Below the pieces are notes generated by a model. That model worked only from the letters and a program-made list of their open reading frames with translations. It made no database searches and was not told the origin of the DNA. Shown here piece after piece: positions 6,840 to 17,227 of a stretch of 27,354 bases of DNA (position 1 is its first letter; the number at the start of each line of letters is the position of its first letter). Source of the DNA: Deltaproteobacteria bacterium (GTDB lineage: Bacteria > Desulfobacterota > DSM-4660 > Desulfatiglandales > Desulfatiglandaceae). Both the position numbers and the translations under genes were made by a program. The DNA lies in the NCBI GenBank assembly GCA_018644785.1, contig JABGPV010000032.1:1-27354 (forward strand), written 5' to 3'.

Positions 6840-7488
6840 ATGTCCTTTGATATCTCACAGTGGATTGTCAAAATCCCCGTACTGCTCTTCGCCATTACCA
6901 TCCATGAGTATGCCCATGGCCGTGTCGCTTTCCAACTGGGGGATCCCACAGCAAAGCAGATGGGCAGATTGTCGTTCAATCCCCTTATTCACATCGACCC
7001 CCTGGGGGCAATCTGTCTCTTTTTGTTCAATTTCGGTTGGGCCAAACCGGTACCCGTGGATATCCGGTATTTCAAGAATACCCGAAAAGATGTGATTCTT
7101 AATGGCCCTTGCAGGACCCATGGCCAATATGTGTGTGGCACTTGTTGCCGGGATGCTCATCCGTTTCCTTTTGCTTCCCATGGAAGTTTACCTGCAGGCC
7201 TTGTTGTGGCTCATCCTCATGAATCTTGGCCTGGGTCTTTTTAACCTCCTGCCCCTTCCGCCTCTCGATGGATCACATGTGCTTGAAAACCTCCTGCCCG
7301 TCGAGGCGGCAAGAAAATTTCGGCAGTGGGGACGCTACGGACCTCTGGTCCTCATCGGCATCATTATGCTGGATAATTTTGCCCACACCGGGATTATCGG
7401 CCGGATCCTGGTGGGCCCCATGTTCAGCCTCGCGCACTTTTTTGCAGGGGATAATCTTTTCGCTTTACTGCCGCTTCTGCGACAGTAA
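6840..7488 (+). pseudogene. Site-2-protease-like M50 metallopeptidase, frameshifted
   Basis: Two overlapping frames together give one full M50 membrane peptidase (about 215 aa). Frame one starts at ATG 6840 with AGAGG upstream and encodes the zinc motif HEYAH (His22, Glu23, His26) inside the first membrane segment, then GRLSFNPLIHIDPLGAI, as in SpoIVFB/S2P-like small peptidases. At about 7101 the sequence reads CTTAATGGCC where CTTATGGCC would continue ...KDVILMALAGPMANM.... One extra A therefore shifts the frame. Frame two (from 7102) has the remaining membrane helices and the LPPLDG motif carrying the third zinc ligand. No other defect is visible. It is either a recent pseudogene, a sequencing error or a real recoding site. 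Confidence 0.85.
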
Positions 7489-7491
7489 ATA

Positions 7492-7515
7492 AGAAAGCCC
7501 TTTTTCAGGCTTTCT
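7492..7515 (-). terminator. Hairpin at the end of the cyclophilin-like gene
   Basis: AGAAAGCC (7492-7499) and GGCTTTCT (7508-7515) are perfect 8-bp arms around an 8-base loop. They overlap the minus-strand stop codon and also sit just past the plus-strand M50 stop. A short T-rich tract (TTATTT) follows on the minus strand. Probably a shared terminator for two convergent genes. Confidence 0.55.
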
Positions 7516-7873
7516 CCACCATCACCTGCGTCTCATGCATGACTTCTTTCAGCCGCAGAGCATCCCCGTGGACCTTTCCAATTACATTGACAGCACTTGC
7601 CGGCACTATCTTGCCGAGTGTGCTCATGGGGGTGGGGCCGAAAAAAATACAGAAGGCTTTCCCAGTCGGCCAGTATCCCAGGTCTCCCATGAACACCTCT
7701 TCACTGGCGGTTTCATCCAGTTCCGCTGCCACGGGAATGGAAAAGTAGATCTCATCACCCCAGGTATCAAAGGAAGTGTTCAGGGGAAGGACATCAAAAA
7801 CCATTTCTCCGGTTGGCGTATCATGCAGCTCGGCGTCAAAGGTCAAGGTTCCGATATTGATCTTTATATTCAT
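7505..7873 (-). CDS. Cyclophilin-like fold protein (PF04126 type)
   Basis: 122 aa. The signature GDLGYWPTGKAFCIFFGPTP (residues 64-83) is that of the cyclophilin_like family (TM1367-type), a small beta-barrel with the cyclophilin fold. Members lack a proven prolyl isomerase activity and their biochemical role is undetermined. The N-terminus (MNIKINIGTLTFDAEL) starts the barrel. GGAGG lies nine bases before ATG. It sits 36 bases downstream of der on the same strand and is probably the last gene of the lipoprotein-der-cyclophilin run. Localisation is cytoplasmic, since no signal peptide is present. Confidence 0.85.
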   Translation of the reverse strand: MNIKINIGTLTFDAELHDTPTGEMVFDVLPLNTSFDTWGDEIYFSIPVAAELDETASEEVFMGDLGYWPTGKAFCIFFGPTPMSTLGKIVPASAVNVIGKVHGDALRLKEVMHETQVMVEKA

Positions 7874-7909
7874 ATTTCGAAGCCTCCGGTTTTTAACAGT
7901 TGCCTCAAT

Positions 7910-9217
7910 TTATCTTTCTCTGAATAACAGTTTTATGGCGGTTCGGGTAAGCCCCAGGTGAACCCGCAACTGATTGTTTAAAAAGCGTTCGTAAGAGAAA
8001 TGAAGCATATCCGGCCTGTTGACAAACACCGTAAATGTGGGCGGCTTTGTACGGGTCTGGGTGGCATAGTAAAACTTGAGTCTTCCACGGCCGATTCTGG
8101 AGGGCGGATGTTTTTCGATGACCTCCTGGATGGCCCGGTTCACAAGAGCCGTGCTGATCCGCCTCGAGAACTGATCATAAACCGAATCAATTCTGGAGAA
8201 GAGTTTTATGACGCGCTCACCGGTGAGGGCGGATAGGTTGATTCTGGGGGCGAAAGCGATGAATTTCAGTTGTCTTTGAATGCCCCTTTCCAATTGCTCC
8301 TTTTTTTCCGTATTCCCTTTGACCAAATCCCATTTATTGACCGCCACGACAAGACCCCGCCCTTTTTCAAATGCGTAGCCGCAGATGCGCGCATCCTGGT
8401 CCGAAACCCCCTCTGCGCCATCCAGCAGAAGCACCGCCACGTGGCAGCGATCCAGGCTTTTGATGGCCTTGATCATGGAAAATTTATCGATTTTTTCCCT
8501 GACCCGGCTTTTTCGGCGAATGCCGGCGGTATCGATGAGAAGATATTTTCTGCCGCCATAAGAAAAGGTCGCATCCACCGTATCGCGGGTGGTTCCGGGC
8601 AATTCACTGACCACCAGCCGATCGGTCTTGAGGATTCGGTTGATGAGGGATGATTTACCCACGTTGGGTTTCCCCAGAACAGCCACGCGAATCTCGTCAG
8701 AGCTCTCTGAAATATCCCGGGATGGGGAAAGGCCCTTGGCCAGCGCATGAAGAAGCGTCTTGACGCCGTAACCATGGGCTGCGGATAGTGCGTAAACCGT
8801 TTTGTAGCCCAGTTGATAAAAGTCGTTGGCCAGGTGCTCATTTTCAGGCCCGTCGATTTTGTTGGCAGCCAGAAAGACCTTTTTTTGCGTTCGCCGCAGT
8901 ATACGGGCCATCTCCTCGTCGCCCGGCAATACCCCTTCACGGCCGTCCACCATGAAAATGACCCGATCCGCTTCAGAAATGGCCGTTTCCACCTGTGCCC
9001 TCACCCCTTTTTGAAGGGGGTCCTGACCGAGATCCTCAAACCCACCCGTATCCACCAGGGTCATTTGAAGGCCCTCATGGGTAATGACCCCATGCAGTCG
9101 ATCCCGGGTAATGCCCGGACGATCGTCCACCAGGGCCCTTTTCGACCGCGTCAGGCGGTTGAAAAGGGTCGATTTCCCCACATTGGGCCGCCCCACGATA
9201 GCGAGTAAGGGGGTCAT
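7910..9217 (-). CDS. der: Ribosome biogenesis GTPase Der (EngA)
   Basis: 435 aa, the family length. Two tandem Era-like GTPase domains are visible: the first with GRPNVGKST (8-16), DTGG and NKID, the second with GKPNVGKSS (about 181-189), DTAG and NKWD. A C-terminal KH-like domain follows (about 350-435, ending LTRTAIKLLFRER). Der binds the 50S precursor and is needed for its maturation; it is essential in most bacteria. The ATG is one base downstream of the stop of the preceding lipoprotein gene, and GGAGG lies inside that gene's end, so translation is likely coupled. All G-motifs look intact. Confidence 0.98.
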   Translation of the reverse strand: MTPLLAIVGRPNVGKSTLFNRLTRSKRALVDDRPGITRDRLHGVITHEGLQMTLVDTGGFEDLGQDPLQKGVRAQVETAISEADRVIFMVDGREGVLPGDEEMARILRRTQKKVFLAANKIDGPENEHLANDFYQLGYKTVYALSAAHGYGVKTLLHALAKGLSPSRDISESSDEIRVAVLGKPNVGKSSLINRILKTDRLVVSELPGTTRDTVDATFSYGGRKYLLIDTAGIRRKSRVREKIDKFSMIKAIKSLDRCHVAVLLLDGAEGVSDQDARICGYAFEKGRGLVVAVNKWDLVKGNTEKKEQLERGIQRQLKFIAFAPRINLSALTGERVIKLFSRIDSVYDQFSRRISTALVNRAIQEVIEKHPPSRIGRGRLKFYYATQTRTKPPTFTVFVNRPDMLHFSYERFLNNQLRVHLGLTRTAIKLLFRER

Positions 9218-9218
9218 T

Positions 9219-9698
9219 TTAGTTCCATCCTCCGCCAGGACCGTAATCGATGGGTGGCAGCGGAATGTTTTCCAACTCCAGGGTTTCAGGATCGATCTGT
9301 TTGATCACAATCTTTTCTATCGGTGACGTATAGATATAGCCGAAAAAGACATTTTCGGGGCTCAGGATTTCAAAGAGGGTGGGTGGGAAATTCGCATAGG
9401 CATTCAGCCACTCGATGATTTCCTCAACAACAGACCGGTCGGTTACGGGCATCCATTTCTTACCGATCAGACGTTTTCCGTCAGCCCTGGGGCCGAACAT
9501 GAGGGCGGAGGGTGTATTGGTTGCGAGACCGGCATAAAGAATATCGTAATTTTCCCAGTTATCTTTTAGATCTTGAATGGTTGCGTTATGATCACCTGTT
9601 GCCAGTCTGATTTTGCCGTAGTTTCCCAGGCATCCCGGGATAACCCACAGAACCATGAAAATGCCTGTTAGAAAAAATAAGGGTTTAAGGAATTTCAT
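9219..9698 (-). CDS. Hypothetical lipoprotein upstream of der
   Basis: 159 aa from the ATG at 9698, chosen because AAAGGAG lies eight bases upstream; an earlier in-frame ATG at 9722 has no such site and would precede the signal peptide. Signal peptide: KFLKPLFFLTGIFMVLWV, then IPGC with Cys23 as the probable lipidation site (the Pro before Gly is unusual). The mature part contains VVEEIIEWLNAYANFPPTLFE and a proline- and glycine-rich end (PPIDYGPGGGWN). I recognise no family. It is separated from der by a single base, so the two are cotranscribed and probably coupled. A LacI-type palindrome lies at the expected transcript start. Confidence 0.78.
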   Translation of the reverse strand: MKFLKPLFFLTGIFMVLWVIPGCLGNYGKIRLATGDHNATIQDLKDNWENYDILYAGLATNTPSALMFGPRADGKRLIGKKWMPVTDRSVVEEIIEWLNAYANFPPTLFEILSPENVFFGYIYTSPIEKIVIKQIDPETLELENIPLPPIDYGPGGGWN

Positions 9699-9735
9699 TT
9701 TGGAATCTCCTTTCTGAAACAAGGCAGCGCCAATT

Positions 9736-9749
9736 TGTAAACGTTTACA
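9736..9749 (-). promoter_or_regulatory. LacI/GalR-type operator palindrome
   Basis: TGTAAACGTTTACA is a perfect 14-bp palindrome centred on CG, the form typical of LacI-family operators. On the minus strand it lies about 38 bases before the lipoprotein ATG and eight bases after a possible -10 (TATAAA, with TTCATT 17 bases upstream). It would therefore cover the transcription start of the lipoprotein-der operon. No LacI-family gene is in the window. Confidence 0.55.
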
Positions 9750-9760
9750 GTTGTCGATTT

Positions 9761-9790
9761 ATAGTTCAAGTTATTTCTTCAATGAACTAT
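9761..9790. repeat. 8-bp inverted repeat after the RND gene
   Basis: ATAGTTCA (9761-9768) and TGAACTAT (9783-9790) are perfect arms around a 14-base loop, starting 11 bases past the RND stop. AT-rich stems and no T-run make it a weak terminator; it overlaps the putative promoter of the lipoprotein-der operon, so it may be a second operator. Confidence 0.5.
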
Positions 9791-9801
9791 ACACCAATAA
9801 A

Positions 9802-12800
9802 TCAGACTTTTGAAGGGCCTTGCGCCATGGAGGTGGTTTTTGTTTCGCTGGTGACGCCATCCTTTTTAGACCCCTTTCCTTTTCGTTCTCTGAGCCTCTC
9901 CAGAACAACATAGAGCACCGGCACCAGCACCAGGCTCAGAAAGGTGGAGGCGAGCATGCCGCCGAACACCGCTGTTCCCAGCGAGTGCCGGCTGGCGGCA
10001 CCGGCACCGGTGGCCACCACCATGGGGACCACCCCCAGGATAAAGGCAAAGGCTGTCATGAGGATGGGACGTAAGCGTTCCCTTGATGCGTTAACCGCGG
10101 CATCTACGATGGACATCCCTTGTTCCCTCAATTCCCGGGCGAATTCCACAATCAGGATTGCGTTTTTGCTGGCAAGGCCAATGAGCATCACCAGCCCGAT
10201 CTGGCAGTAAACGTCATTGGCGATGCCACGGAGGTGCTGCGCCACAAGGGCCCCCAGAATGGCCAGGGGGACTGCCAGCATGACCATGAGAGGCATGACC
10301 CAGCTTTCGTACTGGGCCGCGAGAAACAAAAATGCAAAGATCAGGGCCAAACTGAAGATGTAAGGCGCCATGCCGCCGGCCTTGATTTCCTGATAGGCCG
10401 TCGCGGTCCAATCGTATCCGTATTCGTTTGTCAAAAGTTTTGCGGATATATCTTCCATGGCCTGGATGGCCTCTCCCGAACTATAGCTGGGGGTATTGCC
10501 GCCGTAGAGGGAAACGGTCCGAAACAAGTTGTAATGTTTGACGTTCTGCACACCTCGGACCTGTTTGACCTTGACGATTGCGCTCAGCGGCACCATACTG
10601 CCGTCCGCAGCACGAACATAAAGTTTGCTGATGTCCTCCCGTTTGGCCCGATAATCCTTTTCCGCCTGAAGAAAAACCCGGTAAACCCGTCCATACTTAT
10701 TAAAATCGTTTACGTACATGCTTCCCAGAAAGGTTTGAAGCGTGTTGAATACATCGGATATGTCCACTTTCAGGCTTTTGGCCTTGGTGCGGTCCAGCTC
10801 AATGTAAAACTGCGGGTAGTTAACCTCAAAGGTGGTGTTTAAGGGGGTGAGCACCGGATTTTCACGGCCGGCGGCCATGAATTTTTCCGCCATGGCGCGA
10901 AGTTTCACCAGGCTTCCGCCCGCGAGATCCTGCAGCTCGAATTCAAACCCGCCGGTGGTGCTGAGCCCCTGAATGGGCGGCGGGGGAAAGGGGATGATGA
11001 TGGCTTCATTGATCCCCTGAACCTCACCCATGAAAGTCCCCATGATGCCGTTAAGGCTCAGTTGGGGCGTCTTTCGATCGTCCCATGGATCCAGCATTAC
11101 GAAGGCTGCCGCCGACGCCGTATCATTGGCGGCGTTTAAAAGATTGTACCCGCCGATCATGACGATGCTGTCGATGCCGGCCATGTGTTCAAGAGCTTTT
11201 TCAACTTGATCACAGACCTTTTTCGTTCGTTCAAGGGATGCCCCTTCAGGGGTCTGGATCATCACCATGAAATAACCCTGATCTTCTGAAGGCACGAACC
11301 CGGTGGGAACCAGTTGAAACATATAATAGGTGGCAAATAAAAGCCCTGCGAAAACCAGCAGCACCAGTACCCAGGCCTTGATAAACCACCGGACCCCTTT
11401 CAGGTACTGGTTTCGGCACCAGTCAAAGACCTGGTTGAATTTTCGGAAAAACCAGGCCTGGCGTTTGGGGGTGGGTCGAAGCAGGGCCGCACACAGGGCC
11501 GGGCTCAGGGTAAGGGCGTTAATGGCGGAAATGCCGACGGAAAAGGCGATGGTGAGGGCAAACTGCCGGTAGAGCTGCCCGGTAATGCCGGGCATGAATG
11601 CCACCGGAACAAAGACCGACATGAGAACCAGGGTGGTGGCGATGATGGGACCCGTCACTTCCCGCATGGCTTCTTTGGTGGCTTCTTTGGGCCCCATCCC
11701 TTTTTCGTCCATACAACGGGAGGCATTTTCCACCACGATGATAGCGTCATCCACCACAATACCAATGGCCAGGACCAGCCCGAACAGGGTCAGGGTGTTG
11801 ATGGAAAACCCGAAGGCTTTCAGTACCGCAAAAGTTCCCACCAGGGATACGGGAATGGCGATGGCGGGAATGAGGGTGGCCCGCCAGTTCTGAAGAAATA
11901 CATAGACCACCAGAAATACCAGCAGCATGGCTTCTAAGAGGGTCTTGACCACTTCTTTGATGGATGCCTTCACAAAAAGTGTGGTGTCGTAACTGACCGC
12001 GTATTTGAGGCCGTCGGGGAATCGCTTTGAAAGCCGTTCCATGTTGGCGTACACTTCTTTAGCCACCTGCAGGGCGTTGGCCCCTGGTAACTGAAAGACG
12101 CCGATACAAGCGGCTTTTCCGCCGTTTAGATGGGCGTACCAGCCGTAGTTTTCGGCTCCCAGTTCCACACGTCCCACGTCTTTGACCCGCACCACGGACC
12201 CGTCGGTCCGGGTGCGAATGATGATGTCTTCAAATTGCTCCGGTGTGGAAAGACGGCCCAGGGCGTTGATGGTATAGGTGAAGGTTTGGCCGGGTGGACT
12301 GGGTGAATCGCCGATTTTTCCGGCGGCCACCTGAACGTTCTGTTCCTGGACGGCTTGGATCACATCCATGGCGGTCATTTCCATGCTGGTCAGTTTGTTG
12401 GGGTTGAGCCACAACCGCATGGCGTATTTTTTTTCACCGAATATTTGAACGTCCCCCACACCGGGAAGGCGTTTGAGGGTATCCACGATATTGATGGATG
12501 CGTAATTGCTGAGAAACAGGTCGTCATAAGCGCCGTTGGTGGAATACAAGGAGATGATTAAAACAAAATCGGGGGACTGTTTCTGGGTGGTGACGCCGTA
12601 TTTTCGCACATCATTGGGTACCTGGGGCAGGGCCATGGTCACCCGGTTCTGAACATCCACGGCGGCGATGTCGAGATCATAGCCCACATCAAAGGTGACC
12701 GTGATGTTGCTGGTGCCGTCACTGGAGCTGATGGACGACATATAGGTCATGCCTTCCACCCCGTTAATCTGTTCCTCAATGGGGGTGGTGACGGTTTGTT

Positions 12801-12975
12801 CCACCACTTCCGCGCTGGCGCCCGTATAGGTGGCCTTAACCTGGACCGTTGGCGGTGTGATCTGAGGGAACTGAGCAATGGGGAGCAGCATGATGCACAC
12901 GGCGCCGGCCAAAGAGATGACAATGGAAATGACGCCTGCGAAAATGGGCCGGTCAATGAAAAAATCGACGAACAT
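9802..12975 (-). CDS. RND multidrug efflux transporter (HAE1/AcrB type)
   Basis: 1057 aa, the usual length. It is the proton-driven inner-membrane pump of a tripartite drug/solute exporter. The N-terminus MFVDFFIDRPIFA followed by a membrane helix and PIAQFPQITPPTV is typical of HAE1 pumps. The proton-relay residues are present: the Asp pair in GIVVDDAIIVVENA (TM4, about 407) and the Lys in GLASKNAILIVEFA (TM10, near 945). Two large periplasmic loops and twelve membrane segments are evident from composition. GAGG sits eight bases before the ATG. It follows the adaptor gene by 23 bases in the order outer-membrane factor, adaptor, pump. The C-terminal tail is Lys/Ser-rich. The substrate cannot be deduced. 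Confidence 0.97.
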   Translation of the reverse strand: MFVDFFIDRPIFAGVISIVISLAGAVCIMLLPIAQFPQITPPTVQVKATYTGASAEVVEQTVTTPIEEQINGVEGMTYMSSISSSDGTSNITVTFDVGYDLDIAAVDVQNRVTMALPQVPNDVRKYGVTTQKQSPDFVLIISLYSTNGAYDDLFLSNYASINIVDTLKRLPGVGDVQIFGEKKYAMRLWLNPNKLTSMEMTAMDVIQAVQEQNVQVAAGKIGDSPSPPGQTFTYTINALGRLSTPEQFEDIIIRTRTDGSVVRVKDVGRVELGAENYGWYAHLNGGKAACIGVFQLPGANALQVAKEVYANMERLSKRFPDGLKYAVSYDTTLFVKASIKEVVKTLLEAMLLVFLVVYVFLQNWRATLIPAIAIPVSLVGTFAVLKAFGFSINTLTLFGLVLAIGIVVDDAIIVVENASRCMDEKGMGPKEATKEAMREVTGPIIATTLVLMSVFVPVAFMPGITGQLYRQFALTIAFSVGISAINALTLSPALCAALLRPTPKRQAWFFRKFNQVFDWCRNQYLKGVRWFIKAWVLVLLVFAGLLFATYYMFQLVPTGFVPSEDQGYFMVMIQTPEGASLERTKKVCDQVEKALEHMAGIDSIVMIGGYNLLNAANDTASAAAFVMLDPWDDRKTPQLSLNGIMGTFMGEVQGINEAIIIPFPPPPIQGLSTTGGFEFELQDLAGGSLVKLRAMAEKFMAAGRENPVLTPLNTTFEVNYPQFYIELDRTKAKSLKVDISDVFNTLQTFLGSMYVNDFNKYGRVYRVFLQAEKDYRAKREDISKLYVRAADGSMVPLSAIVKVKQVRGVQNVKHYNLFRTVSLYGGNTPSYSSGEAIQAMEDISAKLLTNEYGYDWTATAYQEIKAGGMAPYIFSLALIFAFLFLAAQYESWVMPLMVMLAVPLAILGALVAQHLRGIANDVYCQIGLVMLIGLASKNAILIVEFARELREQGMSIVDAAVNASRERLRPILMTAFAFILGVVPMVVATGAGAASRHSLGTAVFGGMLASTFLSLVLVPVLYVVLERLRERKGKGSKKDGVTSETKTTSMAQGPSKV

Positions 12976-12998
12976 GGGGTTTCCTCGAAAGGGCTAGC

Positions 12999-14273
12999 TT
13001 ATTTTCCGGATTCGGACGATTTGCCGCTCCCTTTTTCCGTTCCGGAATGTGCTTCTGTTTTAGATTTGACGTGTTTCGTTTTTGAAGCCGGTTGTTTGCT
13101 GGTTGCGTGGTCGTTTGAAGCTTTGGCTTTCCCCTGGTTTTTCTGTTTCGCGTCCGCAATCCGGACGGTCATGCCCGGCCTGATCATTTGAAGACCCTCG
13201 GTAATGACCCGTTCTCCCGCCTTCAACCCTTTCCAGATGATTTTCTGATGTTTATACAGAAATCCCACCTCGACCGGCCGCTGTTCCACCTTGTTGTCTT
13301 CTCCCACCACGTAGACGTACATGCCGGTTTGGTCCTCGGCGATGGCTTTTTCCGTTATCAGCGGGGTGTTTGGTACGTCACACAAAAAGAGACTGGCTTG
13401 AACATAAATGCCCGGCAGAAGTGTCTTTTCGGGATTGGAGATAACGGCCCGCATGTTGATGGTATTCGCTTTGGGGTCGGCGGTGTTGTCGATAAAATCG
13501 ACCTTTCCAGGATGGGGATGCTTCGTGTCGTCACTCAGAATAATGTCCACGGGGATGTCCTTTTCCTGGCGGTATTTCATAATCAGGCGCAGGTCCTTTT
13601 CGCTGGGACTGAAATAAACGTACATGGGATCCAGTTGCACAATGGTGGCCAGTTTGGTGCTATCCCCCGCGCCAACCAGGTTGCCCACATTGACCAGGGT
13701 TCGGCCGATGCGACCGTCCAGGGGAGCGTACATGGTGCAGTATCCCAGGTTCAGCCGGTTTTGCTTGATCTGGGCCAGGTCGGCCTTAACCATAGCGGCT
13801 GCCTCCCGGGCCTTGGTGATATAATCATCCAGGGATTCCTGGGTCACGAAATCCTGTTCCGCAAGGGGTTTGTACCGTTTTACCTGGTCACTGGCAAAGG
13901 AAAGGGCCGCCTTGTCCTGGGCCAGCTGGGCCAGGCTCATTTCCAGCTGCGCTTCATAGGGCGCCTTTTCAATGACGAAAACAATATCCCCCTTGCTGAC
14001 ATCATCCCCTTCCACGAACCGGCGTTCTTCCAGAAACCCCTCCACCCGGGCCCGGATGTCCACGGTTTTGATGGATTCGGTGGTGGCAACGTACTTGAGA
14101 TGAATGGGAACCGTCTGGAGAACCACCTTCTCAACGGTCACCGTGGGAGGCGGTGGTGCGGCCGCTTGTTTTTTTTCCTTCTTGCATCCCCAGAGCGCAA
14201 CCGTTGCAAAAAGGGTAACCGTTGCCAGGAAAATGATTGAAGTTGTTTTTCCGATCCGGCGATTAACGGCCAT
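12999..14273 (-). CDS. RND periplasmic adaptor lipoprotein (AcrA/MexA type)
   Basis: 424 aa. It would bridge the pump and the outer-membrane channel. Signal peptide with lipobox ending ALWGC (Cys30), a proline-rich linker (AAAPPPPTVTVE), then the membrane-fusion pattern: beta-barrel and lipoyl halves (VRARVEGFLEERRFVEGDDVSKGDIVFVIE type, about 68-105), an alpha-hairpin (about 110-170) and a return lipoyl half (YAPLDGRIGRTLVNVGNLV). The last 46 residues (from about 378) are an added Lys/Ser/Thr-rich low-complexity tail (KTKHVKSKTEAHSGTEKG), absent from typical adaptors. ATG has GGGAGG nine bases upstream and lies 11 bases inside the end of the tolC-like gene, so translation is coupled. Confidence 0.95.
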   Translation of the reverse strand: MAVNRRIGKTTSIIFLATVTLFATVALWGCKKEKKQAAAPPPPTVTVEKVVLQTVPIHLKYVATTESIKTVDIRARVEGFLEERRFVEGDDVSKGDIVFVIEKAPYEAQLEMSLAQLAQDKAALSFASDQVKRYKPLAEQDFVTQESLDDYITKAREAAAMVKADLAQIKQNRLNLGYCTMYAPLDGRIGRTLVNVGNLVGAGDSTKLATIVQLDPMYVYFSPSEKDLRLIMKYRQEKDIPVDIILSDDTKHPHPGKVDFIDNTADPKANTINMRAVISNPEKTLLPGIYVQASLFLCDVPNTPLITEKAIAEDQTGMYVYVVGEDNKVEQRPVEVGFLYKHQKIIWKGLKAGERVITEGLQMIRPGMTVRIADAKQKNQGKAKASNDHATSKQPASKTKHVKSKTEAHSGTEKGSGKSSESGK

Positions 14274-15742
14274 TGGCGGAAACCTCCCTATGGGTTTGAG
14301 ACATGGACATTTTATTTAAGCCATCCGCCGGAAGTTCGGCGCCGATGGCATGCATAAGTTCAGCGTAGGAGATGAAAAGATCCGTCTGGGCCTGGACCCG
14401 CTGGGCCCTGGCCGAAGTGAGCGTACTTTGGGCATTGAGTAGTTCCACGATTTCCGCGACACCGGCGCGATAGCGGGCAAGAGAAACCCGGAATGACTCC
14501 TTGGAGCTGATGAGCAGGGTTTCACTGGAGTCCACTTGTTGAGCCGCGGTCTGCATGTTGTAGAAGGCAGACCACACATCTGAAATTACCGATTCTTCCT
14601 TTTGCCTGAGATCGGCGCGGCTGGCTTTCACCCTGGCTTTTGCTGCTCTTATGTTGTTGCGCAAGGAAAATCCTTCAAAAATGGGAATCTGCAGTGACAG
14701 TCCCCCATAATAGCTCACACCGGAATCGCTGATGCTCCCGCCGTCCTCAAAAAGATTCGAGGCGCTGATGCTGGACCATGCCACATTTCCGGTGGCCACC
14801 AGCTTGGGCCAGAGGTCGGACTCGGCCTTCTTAAGCTCTGCCCGGTTTTTTTGAACGGCGGCCCGGGCAGCCGCCAGGTCCGGGCGGTCTCGCAGGGCCA
14901 GGCTGATGAGGGTTTGGGTATTTTCGGCCATGGCGCTTAAAGGCAGGGTGTTGGGTCCTTCCGCCACATCAAAATTGGCATTGGCCGGCCAACCCACCGC
15001 AGTAGCCAGATTCCCCCTGGAAATTTTTACAGCACCCCTGTTGGAAACCAGATCCAACCGCACCTGGTCCACTCTGGCGCGGGCTTGAAGTACGTCCGCG
15101 ATGGTACTGACGCCGGCATTTTTTCTCTGCTCCGTGGATTTGAGGCTGGTCAGGGCCTCCTCCAGATCGCTTTCCGATGCCCGAACCTGCGCCCGATTAC
15201 CAAAATAGGTGTAGTAGGCCTGAGGGACATTGCGAAGGATGTCCTGAATGCCCTGGTTATGATTCCAGTTGGCCGCCATGAGCGCCTGTCGGGCGCTTTC
15301 CGCCGTGGCGGCCCGGCCACCGAAATCGAGAAGCAGGTAGCTCAAACTTAATCCCACAGTGCCGTAATATCCGCTGGATGAATCACCGCCCATGCCGTAC
15401 CCGCTCGCATCACCGCTGACGGTGGGGTAATAGTCCCCTCGGGATACAGCCCAATCCGCTGCCGCCGCCCGGGCCTGCTCCCAGGAAGACTGGGTGGAAG
15501 GGTTGATGCGAAGGGCCACATCCACAAGATCCGAAAGCGTTAGCCTTTTGGCTGGGGGGTTCAGATTTTCGGCATCGAGGGTTGTATTTTTCTCCAGCGG
15601 AAGGGGAGGGCTTTTTTTGGGTTTTGTTTCGCTTTTGTAGTATTTTCCGGGGGCCGAGGATGCAAAACGGTTCGGGTCTAATTCGGGGAGCGGTTTCCCG
15701 CATCCGCAGAGGCAAAAGAGAATCCATGATAGCAATACTGTT

Positions 15743-17082
<1,340 letters not shown>

Positions 17083-17161
17083 CTAACGGCTAATAGCTTA
17101 AATTAGTACCTCATCACCTGGTTTTCTGTCAGAAAAAACAAGAAGTTCATTGACTGAAAAA

Positions 17162-17196
17162 CCTTAAACTTTAAACTTTAAACTTTAAACCTTAAA
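17162..17196 (+). repeat. Five tandem copies of a heptamer CYTTAAA
   Basis: CCTTAAA, CTTTAAA x3, CCTTAAA in unbroken 7-bp steps, then GCGGCTTGCCGC (17199-17210), a short perfect hairpin, and the kdnB Shine-Dalgarno. The heptamer is AT-rich and can change copy number by slippage. It sits in the only spacer between kdnA and kdnB, where it could tune kdnB expression. Confidence 0.85.
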
Positions 17197-17227
17197 CTGC
17201 GGCTTGCCGCCTTAGGATGGTAACCAT

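Noticed and set aside
9820..10842. Long plus-strand frames opposite the RND gene
   Set aside because: They are antisense shadows of a gene with conserved motifs on the minus strand.
13188..14240. 350-codon plus-strand frame opposite the adaptor gene
   Set aside because: Long only because of the codon use of the real gene; it has no signal peptide or motif and is antisense to a certain CDS.
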